From Treponema sp. (GTDB taxonomy: Bacteria; Spirochaetota; Spirochaetia; Treponematales; Treponemataceae): DNA of 10,862 bases. The stretch is from contig DMQP01000154.1 of NCBI GenBank assembly GCA_003455655.1, positions 1-10,862 on the forward strand, in the 5' to 3' direction. The translations under genes and the position numbers were made by a program. Shown here in pieces: positions 5,092 through 10,862 of the stretch (the stretch's first letter is position 1; each line of letters begins with the position of its first letter). A model generated the notes under the pieces. That model saw only the letters and a list, made by a program, of their open reading frames with translations. It was not told the DNA's origin and did no database searches.

Positions 5092-6044
5092 AGATGAAGC
5101 GACAGTGTATTGCTGCAGTATTAATCTTTTCACTTATTACAACAGCACATGCACTTGCACCAACTTTTTGCATTGAACCACAAGTTTCAGTTCACATAGG
5201 TCACTTAGGCGAACACTTGTATGTAAATAATACATCAGTACAAAATCCGCAGTTAAGTTATTTAAACTGGGAAACACATCCGCTATGGACTGTTGGCATT
5301 TATGGAAGAGCAGAACTGCTACACTTTTTTTTAGACATTCACTTTGATGCAGGCATACCTGGAACACTGGGAAATATGCAAGATAGCGACTGGTTTGACT
5401 TAACAAATGTAAAACAAAGTTTTTCTGAAGGAACAAATAATTTGCTTAACGCCTGGTACACAGATTCACAATTTGGATACGAAATTATTTTAGCAGATTG
5501 GATTTCTATTGCACCAACACTTGGTTTTTCTTATCACTTTATTTCTATGACATCTCCTCAAGGCGGAACAGGAAGTACAGATCCAAATAAATCAGATGGC
5601 ATTGTTATTCCCTACGACAGTGACGGAGCAGTTACTTGCACGACAGCACAAATTGACTACTGGCGTGAGAGCATACAAATGTGGTTAGGTATTCAGTCTT
5701 GCTTTACTGTAACAAAGTGGCTTAGCATAAATGCACAAGCAAGCATTGCTCCTGTTAGTAGTTTAACTTCTGTTGATCATCACTACAACAATGGCGGATT
5801 ATTTTTCACAGATAAACCTTTGGGATTTTTTCATGCACTTTGTTTTGCAACAAAGGCAAAGTTTCGTCTTCAAAAACATTTTTCACTTACGCTTGGTGTA
5901 AGTTACCGCACACTCTTTGTAATTACAGGAGACACCTACACTTCAAGACAAGAAGGCTACTTGGGCATAAAAAATACAAGCAATTATTCAGGTGCATCAG
6001 AAAATGACTGTACCATCGCAATAGGAATAGCATTTACTTTTTAG
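5088..6044 (+). CDS. Omptin-family outer-membrane protease (predicted)
   Basis: The 318-residue product has a signal peptide (basic MKMKR, hydrophobic 8-19, cleavage near AHA or ALA at 20-24), amphipathic strands and a C-terminal phenylalanine (IAFTF), as in outer-membrane barrels. It aligns with E. coli OmpT from memory: LSYLNWE at 56-62 with SQLDWK, MQDSDWFD at 97-104 with MVDQDWMD, VDHHY at 229-233 with NDEHY, and the end SGASENDCTIAIGIAFTF with OmpT's last strand. The catalytic set is therefore Asp99, Asp101, Asp230 and His232 (OmpT Asp83, Asp85, Asp210, His212), facing outside the cell. OmpT Glu27 corresponds to Glu42, but Asp208 of the basic S1 pocket is Ser228, so cleavage specificity may differ. 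The LPS-contact residues of OmpT are not kept. It starts inside the stop codon of the pseudouridine synthase gene; Met3 is an alternative start. Confidence 0.8.
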   Translation: MKMKRQCIAAVLIFSLITTAHALAPTFCIEPQVSVHIGHLGEHLYVNNTSVQNPQLSYLNWETHPLWTVGIYGRAELLHFFLDIHFDAGIPGTLGNMQDSDWFDLTNVKQSFSEGTNNLLNAWYTDSQFGYEIILADWISIAPTLGFSYHFISMTSPQGGTGSTDPNKSDGIVIPYDSDGAVTCTTAQIDYWRESIQMWLGIQSCFTVTKWLSINAQASIAPVSSLTSVDHHYNNGGLFFTDKPLGFFHALCFATKAKFRLQKHFSLTLGVSYRTLFVITGDTYTSRQEGYLGIKNTSNYSGASENDCTIAIGIAFTF

Positions 6045-6056
6045 AGGAGGAAGAAA
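6045..6056 (+). promoter_or_regulatory. Strong Shine-Dalgarno site of the kinase-like gene
   Basis: AGAGGAGG lies immediately after the preceding stop codon and about six bases before the ATG at 6057. It fixes the start and implies efficient independent re-initiation within the operon. Confidence 0.85.
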
Positions 6057-6701
6057 ATGAAACGCATCGTTACCATAAGCAGAGAGTTTGCAAGCGGAGG
6101 ACGTTCTATAGGTCAGCAAGTAGCAAAGGAATTAGGCATTGATTTTTACGACAAAGAAATTATTGACCTTTCCGCAGAACAGTCAGGGCTTTCTGCCGAT
6201 TACATTTCTAAAACAGAACAAACGCTTTCTTCAAGTTGGATTTACAGTCTGGTTGTTGGTTCTGCATATAGCGCAAGCAGTTCTGTTTCTGCACCAACAG
6301 GCAGTCGTTTGGGTATGCTTCCACTCGCAGACCAAGTTTTTAACGCTCAAAGAAAAGTCATTATTGATTTAGCAAAAAAAGGTCCATGTGTTATTGTTGG
6401 TCGATGTGCAGACTACATTCTAAAACATTCAGAAGAAGTAAATCAGCATGATGTGCTCAATGTTTTTGTTTATGCTCCATTAGCAGACCGTGTAGAACGC
6501 GCCATAAAAGAATTTAATTTCGAACCAGCAAGTGCAGAAAAACAGGTTAAACAAATAGACAAACGAAGAGGAAACCATTACAACACTTTTACTGAACGCA
6601 CTTGGGGTAACCGCACTCACTACGACATACTTATTAACAGTTCTTTGCTGGGGTTGGAAGGAACAGCACACATGATTTCTCTACTTGCACAGAGAACATA
6701 A
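6057..6701 (+). CDS. Cytidylate kinase-like family protein
   Basis: The product (214 residues) belongs to the Cytidylate_kin2-type P-loop family common in Firmicutes and spirochaetes. The N-terminal TISREFASGGRSIGQQVAKEL (6-26) is the family signature, with SGGRSIG in place of a classical GKST loop. GRCADYIL at 115-122 is the second hallmark, and DKRRGNHYNTFT with TW (168-183) resembles the lid region with substrate-phosphate arginines. The serine- and alanine-rich insert at about 58-82 is low in conservation. Cytosolic nucleotide phosphoryl transfer is likely, but true CMP kinase activity is not assured for this branch, and the genuine cmk may lie elsewhere. It is the last gene of the operon, 12 bases after the omptin-like gene, and ends seven bases from the stop of a convergent gene. 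Confidence 0.85.
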   Translation: MKRIVTISREFASGGRSIGQQVAKELGIDFYDKEIIDLSAEQSGLSADYISKTEQTLSSSWIYSLVVGSAYSASSSVSAPTGSRLGMLPLADQVFNAQRKVIIDLAKKGPCVIVGRCADYILKHSEEVNQHDVLNVFVYAPLADRVERAIKEFNFEPASAEKQVKQIDKRRGNHYNTFTERTWGNRTHYDILINSSLLGLEGTAHMISLLAQRT

Positions 6702-6708
6702 GTTTTTT

Positions 6709-8004
6709 CTAAAGTAGACGCAAGCGCACGCTTTGGATTCGGCGAGCAAACTGTTCTTCAATAATGAAAACTGCACCAGATTTTTTTTCTTTGTAAGCTG
6801 CACCAATTGACGGAAGTTCTCCAAAGCGTTCCAAGAGCCAGCCTCCCAAAGTGTCAGATTCTTCGCTGTACAAATCAAGAGCAAGCACATCGTTAACATC
6901 ATCAAGTAGCATGTCGCCAGGAACAAGAAACTCTTTTGCTCCTACAACAGTAATTCGTTCTTCGGCAGGAATGTCTCCACCAGAATAACGGTTAGTCATT
7001 CTTCCGAACACTGCATACAAAATGTCATCAGTGGTAACAATACCAGAAATGTCCCCATACTCGTTGACAGTTACGGCAAAGACATCGTTTTCTTTTTTAA
7101 ACTGCTGTAACAAATCAAAAGCTCCCAACACATCTGGAACAAAAAGAGGTTGCTTCATGCAAATACGCACAAAATCTGGACTTGAAGTAATGGCAGAAGA
7201 GGCAAACAAAAGAGACTTATAGTGAAGCACACCCACAATTGCATCTTGTTGTTCATCATAAACTGCAAGACGAGTGTGACGAGAAAGAGTAAATTTTCTT
7301 ACGGCTGAATCAAAACTGTCATCGACATTTACATAAGACATCAAAGAGCGAGGACACATAATGTCGTATACATGTAAATCTGAAAATTCGAAAATACGAT
7401 CAAGCATCATCTTTTCACTTTCTTCAAGAGTACCTTCGCTTTTTCCAATTGCAATCAGTGTTTTAAGTTCATCTTCGGTTACTAAAGGAGTTTTTGTTTT
7501 CCAGATTTTTGATTCAATCCAAACAATGCCCTTAGTAAAGGCTTCAAAAAATGCATTAATCGGTCTAAACACTTTTTGCAAAATTAAAATAGGAGTCGCA
7601 ACATGTTGAGCAAGTTCAACTGGTTTAACAGATGCAAGTGTTTTAGGAATTATTTCGCTAAACATAATGGTAAGCACTGCAACTACTGCAGTTGAGTAAG
7701 AAATATATGCTGAACCAAAAACATTTACTGTATATGCTGTTGCAAGAGAAGAAATAAGTGTTGTTACAAAATTTGTTCCGATTAAAACACAAGCAATAAG
7801 ACTTTCAAGACGGTCGCGCAAGACTGCAATTTTTTGTGCATTAAAAACATGTTCTTTAAGAAGCTGCCTTACTTTTATTTTTGAAATAGAAGTGAATGCG
7901 GTTTCCGACGAAGCAAAAAATGCACCAAAGAAAAGTAAAACCGCAATAGCTAAAAGAGGAAGAACATACGTTACGCATATCGAAAGAAAAACATCAAGCT
8001 TCAC
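6709..8004 (-). CDS. CNNM/CorC-type transporter, DUF21-CBS-CBS-CorC (second of a pair)
   Basis: The 431-residue inner-membrane protein has a DUF21 transmembrane domain (about 1-165) with ASSETAFTSISKIK at 31-44, GTNFV at 76-80 and EIIPKT at 117-122. A CBS pair follows (about 210-335; IMCPRSLM, HTRLAVYDEQ, NEYGDISGIVTTDD), then a CorC_HlyC domain (about 345-430). The family is called TlyC or hemolysin in old annotations but characterised members move or control Mg2+ and other divalent ions. I choose GTG at 8004, which has AGGTGG six bases upstream inside the end of the preceding gene and overlaps it by 11 bases; ATG at 8034 is an alternative with a less apt ribosome site and a polar N-terminus. 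It is translationally coupled to its paralogue upstream. Confidence 0.9.
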   Translation of the reverse strand: MKLDVFLSICVTYVLPLLAIAVLLFFGAFFASSETAFTSISKIKVRQLLKEHVFNAQKIAVLRDRLESLIACVLIGTNFVTTLISSLATAYTVNVFGSAYISYSTAVVAVLTIMFSEIIPKTLASVKPVELAQHVATPILILQKVFRPINAFFEAFTKGIVWIESKIWKTKTPLVTEDELKTLIAIGKSEGTLEESEKMMLDRIFEFSDLHVYDIMCPRSLMSYVNVDDSFDSAVRKFTLSRHTRLAVYDEQQDAIVGVLHYKSLLFASSAITSSPDFVRICMKQPLFVPDVLGAFDLLQQFKKENDVFAVTVNEYGDISGIVTTDDILYAVFGRMTNRYSGGDIPAEERITVVGAKEFLVPGDMLLDDVNDVLALDLYSEESDTLGGWLLERFGELPSIGAAYKEKKSGAVFIIEEQFARRIQSVRLRLL

Positions 8005-9232
8005 GAACTTCCACCTTTGCAACTCTATTTTCATCCATCTCTTTTACCGTAAAGATAAATCCACTGTCAGCAACTGCTTCACCAACACGAGGAATATGAC
8101 CCAAAAGTTCACACACATAACCACCTATGGTTTCTGAATATTCTGATTCAATATGAAGACCAAAGCGTTCGTTTATTTCGGTAAGTCGAGTAAGTCCACT
8201 CACTTGACCTTCTGCATCATCTTGAGAATTTATCATTCCACGAACTACAGGCTTTTTAACATATGATGAACCAAAAATTTCTCGCGCTATGTGTTCACTT
8301 GTAATAAGACCTTCTGTTCCAGAATACTCATCAATAACAATTGCCATACTCTGATGATTTTCTTTTAACACACGCTGAATGTCTGACATTTTTTTTGTTT
8401 CAAGAACAAAGAGTGGAGGCTTCATAACCGTTTGCAAAGAAAAATCTTGTTCTTGATTTTTATAAACTAAAAGATCACGAACATACAGTATGCCCACTAT
8501 GTCATCAATATCATTTCTGTAAACAGGAAAGCGTGACATTCTAAAACGCTGAGCGTGTTCAATTATATCTTTGTAGCGGAATGTATATGGAATTGCAATT
8601 ATTTTTTTTCGGGGAATCATAACATTCTTTGCTGCAAGGTCGGTAAATAAAAACACACGACGCATCATGTTTTTTTCACCTGTTTCAAGAACACCAGATT
8701 CTGCACCAACATCTATGAACGTTTTAATTTCTTCTTCGGTAAAAGAAACCGCTTTTTTCTTTGTGCTTACTCCAAAGAGTTTTAAAACTAAACGAGAAAA
8801 ACCTGTTAGAATAAAAACAATAGGTGCAAGCAAAACTTCAAGCACTAACACCAAACCGCTAAAAGCAAAGGCAATAGGTTCTGGATGTCGTGTTGCAATT
8901 GTCTTAGGAGAAATTTCACCAAAGACAAGCAGTAAAAGCGTTGCAACAAAAGTAGCAAGACCTACGCCAGCGTTTCCAAACAGTTTAAGAGCAACATAAG
9001 TTAGAAGTGAAGAGATTGCAATGTTAACAATGTTGTTTCCCACAAGCAGCGTATTGATAAGTCGTTCTTTGTCGTTTAAAAGACGCCACACTCGCATAGC
9101 CCGCTTGTCTTTTTGATTACGCAAAAAGCGAACTCTCAATTTGTTCAGCGATAAAAATGCACTTTCTGTCGCCGAAAAAATCAACGAAAGAACAATGAGA
9201 AAGCCAGCTGTACAAAGTGGCAGCGTTATCAT
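7994..9232 (-). CDS. CNNM/CorC-type transporter, DUF21-CBS-CBS-CorC (first of a pair)
   Basis: The 412-residue protein has the same order as its downstream paralogue. DUF21 spans about 1-155, with SATESAFLSLNKLR at 20-33, VGNNIVN at 64-70 and GEISPKT at 105-111. The linker FTEEEIKTFIDVGAESG precedes the CBS pair (about 200-320; NVMIPRKKI, SRFPVYRNDIDDIVG, DEYSGTEGLIT). A CorC_HlyC domain (about 330-410) includes TIGGYVCELLGHIPRVGE. The membrane domain keeps the Ser/Glu, Asn and Glu-Pro-Lys motifs expected around the cation site in CNNM/CorC proteins. Its ATG directly abuts the stop codon of the lipoprotein gene; GAGGAG lies a rather distant 15 bases upstream, so coupling to that gene is likely. 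The two paralogues are clearly diverged, implying an old duplication. Confidence 0.92.
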   Translation of the reverse strand: MITLPLCTAGFLIVLSLIFSATESAFLSLNKLRVRFLRNQKDKRAMRVWRLLNDKERLINTLLVGNNIVNIAISSLLTYVALKLFGNAGVGLATFVATLLLLVFGEISPKTIATRHPEPIAFAFSGLVLVLEVLLAPIVFILTGFSRLVLKLFGVSTKKKAVSFTEEEIKTFIDVGAESGVLETGEKNMMRRVFLFTDLAAKNVMIPRKKIIAIPYTFRYKDIIEHAQRFRMSRFPVYRNDIDDIVGILYVRDLLVYKNQEQDFSLQTVMKPPLFVLETKKMSDIQRVLKENHQSMAIVIDEYSGTEGLITSEHIAREIFGSSYVKKPVVRGMINSQDDAEGQVSGLTRLTEINERFGLHIESEYSETIGGYVCELLGHIPRVGEAVADSGFIFTVKEMDENRVAKVEVREA

Positions 9233-10258
9233 CTATTGCTGTGAGTACTCCTCTTTAACTTGCCTAATGTTTTCAATAACGCCAAGAATTTGTGCGGCAA
9301 GGTCTGAGTTTGTATCCTGCTGATATGAACGATCAAGCAGTTCTAACATTTTATCGAAATCGGGTTCGGAACTCATTGCAAGAATGTAAGCAGCCATGTA
9401 GTAGGCATTCTGTTTTTCAAGTTCTGAAAGGTGTCCTGTTTCGCACACTAATTCAAATTCTTTTGAAGCAGAAACAACATCGCCTGTGTACATAGCGTAC
9501 TGCATTGCACGTTCGTTTGCCAGTTCGTATTCATACTTGCCAACAAGACCTGTTTGATTTTGTGGATCAAGTGAAACAACTTCTTGTGCAAATGTCGAAA
9601 GTGGATTACGCAGTTCTGGATCTGTTGCTTGATACAGAGCATCTATAGCACGAACACGATCAAGACCTTCTGCTGCATCAATTTTTGCAATCAGTTCTGA
9701 AAGAATCTGCTGTTCTTCTTCGGTAGCTTCAATTTTTTCAAGCAAAGAAGCAGGTGTTTCTTTTTTATCTTCTTGTTCTTCTTCGCCTAATTCAACAGAA
9801 GAAAGTGGTTCAAGAAAAATCTGTGACAGAGCAAGACCTTCTGGACTTATAACATAGAGTGAAGGATATGCCGAAAGATTAAAGCGTTCTGCTAGATCTT
9901 CGCGTTCAACATAAAGTTGTTCAATACGCTGAGCTTCTGCAATTTCTTCTTCGCTTGCATCATCTGCTATGTTTACTTTTGCATATTCTTCTTGAGAAAA
10001 ATCTATGTTCACCAAAACATATTTTTTTGAAGCAGGTCTGTAAAATGCTTTTTGATTCAGTACCGTTTCTTTAAGCGTTTGACTGGTTCCGTCCCAATCG
10101 TCACCACTGAACAAAAGCAACATATTCTTTTTTGTTTTCTGTGCTTGCTCTTGAGCGGTGGTGTAGTCGGTAAGCCATGCAGATTTATTTTTATTACAGC
10201 TTACAAAAAGAGAACTTAATACCATCAATACGGCTAAACATTTTACAAAGCGTTTCAT
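9233..10258 (-). CDS. Lipoprotein with a cysteine-less thioredoxin-like domain
   Basis: The 341-residue product has a lipoprotein signal (KR, hydrophobic 8-19, lipobox LFVSC with Cys21 as the lipidation site). Residues about 27-150 look like a thioredoxin fold: helix TTAQEQAQKTKK, strand NMLLLFSGDDW, strand YVLVNIDF, and the cis-proline loop AYPSLYVISPEG at 130-141. The redox site is missing: where relatives have WCxxC this protein has WDGTS at 55-59. A Glu-rich linker (about 157-185) leads to a helical, repeat-like C-terminal half (about 185-341) resembling tetratricopeptide-type helices. It probably binds partners at the periplasmic face or cell surface, not as an oxidoreductase. The ATG at 10258 has AAGGA seven bases upstream and starts the lipoprotein signal; the frame could extend to 10339, but that part has no such support. 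Gaps of 10 and 0 bases link it to purL and the transporter pair. Confidence 0.82.
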   Translation of the reverse strand: MKRFVKCLAVLMVLSSLFVSCNKNKSAWLTDYTTAQEQAQKTKKNMLLLFSGDDWDGTSQTLKETVLNQKAFYRPASKKYVLVNIDFSQEEYAKVNIADDASEEEIAEAQRIEQLYVEREDLAERFNLSAYPSLYVISPEGLALSQIFLEPLSSVELGEEEQEDKKETPASLLEKIEATEEEQQILSELIAKIDAAEGLDRVRAIDALYQATDPELRNPLSTFAQEVVSLDPQNQTGLVGKYEYELANERAMQYAMYTGDVVSASKEFELVCETGHLSELEKQNAYYMAAYILAMSSEPDFDKMLELLDRSYQQDTNSDLAAQILGVIENIRQVKEEYSQQ

Positions 10259-10268
10259 ACCTGTTTCC

Positions 10269-10862
10269 TTAATCAAAATAATGTACACCTGCACGGAACA
10301 AATTCTGGCAGGAACTTTCTGTTTCTTGGTTAACTGCAAGGTGAGCGATGTTCTTTATAAGATCAAGGCTTGAACCCATTGCATCTGTACCAACAGTACG
10401 CTCACTGTGGCCCATCTTTCCTAAGACACGTCCGTCTGGAGAAGTAATACCTTCTATTGCATACGATGAACCGTTAGGATTGTCTGGTTCACTTACTGCA
10501 GGCTGTCCATCTTCGCCTACATACTGACTGTACACCTGTCCGTTTTCAAACAGTTGTTTTGCAGTTGCTTCGTCACAAACAAAGCGACCTTCTCCGTGAC
10601 TTATGGGCACTAAATGAATTTTATTTTGTAAAACAGATTCATCAAGAGCCCAAGGACTTGTGGCACTTACCATGCGTGTTCTTACAACGCGGCTTATGTG
10701 GCGGCCAATTTTATTGTAAGTAAGTGTAGGCATAGTGTCGGTCATGTCGCGGAATTCACCGTACATAGCAAGACCTGTTTTTACCAGTGCCTGGAAACCG
10801 TTACAAATGCCCAAAGTAAGACCATCGCGTTTTTTAAGCAACTTCATAATGCCATCTGCAAT
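10269..10862 (-). CDS. purL: Phosphoribosylformylglycinamidine synthase, C-terminal glutaminase part (partial)
   Basis: The frame runs off the right edge, so only the last 197 residues are seen. They form the class I glutamine amidotransferase domain of large, fused PurL, which makes ammonia for conversion of FGAR to FGAM in purine synthesis. The nucleophile motif GICNGFQ is present near the right end, and GHSER near the C-terminus supplies His and Glu of the catalytic triad. PTLTYNKIGRH, SPWA and SHGEGRF are the usual conserved stretches between them. The frame continues upstream of the internal ATG at 10847 (reading IADG before it), so that ATG is not the gene start. The purL stop codon is 10 bases before the lipoprotein ATG, so purL probably shares a message with the three envelope genes behind it. 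Confidence 0.94.
   Translation of the reverse strand: MADGIMKLLKKRDGLTLGICNGFQALVKTGLAMYGEFRDMTDTMPTLTYNKIGRHISRVVRTRMVSATSPWALDESVLQNKIHLVPISHGEGRFVCDEATAKQLFENGQVYSQYVGEDGQPAVSEPDNPNGSSYAIEGITSPDGRVLGKMGHSERTVGTDAMGSSLDLIKNIAHLAVNQETESSCQNLFRAGVHYFD

Noticed and set aside
6681..6720. Bidirectional terminator between the two convergent operons
   Set aside because: Only weak stems are present (CTACTT with AAGTAG across about 25 bases; AGAGAAC with GTTTTTTCT using wobble pairs and consuming the T-run). Not convincing.
7022..9323. Several plus-strand open frames of 60-110 codons opposite the transporter genes
   Set aside because: They lie antisense to clearly conserved proteins, and their sequences are low-complexity Ser/Lys/Thr-rich shadows of the opposite strand.
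10259..10339. Longer N-terminus for the lipoprotein (ATG at 10339)
   Set aside because: It would overlap the end of purL and bury the lipoprotein signal; the ATG at 10258 has its own ribosome site.
1..10862. CRISPR array, insertion sequence, tRNA or rRNA gene, riboswitch
   Set aside because: No regularly spaced repeats, transposase-like frame, RNA-gene signature or recognisable riboswitch core was seen. The his genes lack a T-box-like or His-rich leader.

Overview
The window most resembles a chromosomal segment of a host- or gut-associated Treponema or close spirochaete relative. The pointers are a FabV/TER-type trans-2-enoyl-CoA reductase of Treponema denticola size (404 residues), a spirochaete-style lipoprotein signal, paired DUF21/CBS (TlyC/CorC-like) proteins and moderately low GC. 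Histidine genes are present, which argues against T. pallidum and T. denticola. The genus call is inference; no rRNA or marker gene is in view.

Layout. Minus strand, bases 1-2545: hisG, a GNAT acetyltransferase, hisB and an Lrp/AsnC-family regulator form a tight array, and another gene may begin at the left edge. Minus strand, 2582-3850: the enoyl reductase stands alone between a near-consensus promoter and an intrinsic terminator. Bases about 3930-4340 are a gene-poor patch holding a decayed HD-GYP fragment, two perfect palindromes and an imperfect inverted repeat. Plus strand, 4345-6701: RluA-type pseudouridine synthase, a predicted omptin-family outer-membrane protease, and a cytidylate-kinase-like protein in one operon. 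Minus strand, 6709-10862: the glutaminase end of purL (cut by the window edge), a thioredoxin-fold lipoprotein lacking its cysteines, then two overlapping DUF21/CBS/CorC membrane proteins. The last two blocks converge with 7 bases between stop codons.

How the genes work together. HisG (step 1) and HisB (a middle step) make histidine, and PurL serves purine synthesis, which supplies the ATP HisG consumes. The enoyl reductase belongs to fatty-acyl or butyryl-CoA metabolism. The lipoprotein and the two CNNM/CorC-like proteins look like one envelope unit by position.

Most interesting points: (1) an omptin-like protein keeping all four catalytic residues but not the LPS-contact residues of OmpT; (2) a recurring arrangement in which a -10-like hexamer ends exactly six bases before the ATG with no Shine-Dalgarno sequence (hisG, hisB, rluA-like), suggesting leaderless mRNAs; (3) an HD-GYP remnant beside palindromes; (4) a thioredoxin-like lipoprotein with WDGTS where WCxxC is expected. 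I see no CRISPR array, insertion sequence, tRNA or rRNA, and no wholly new multigene system.
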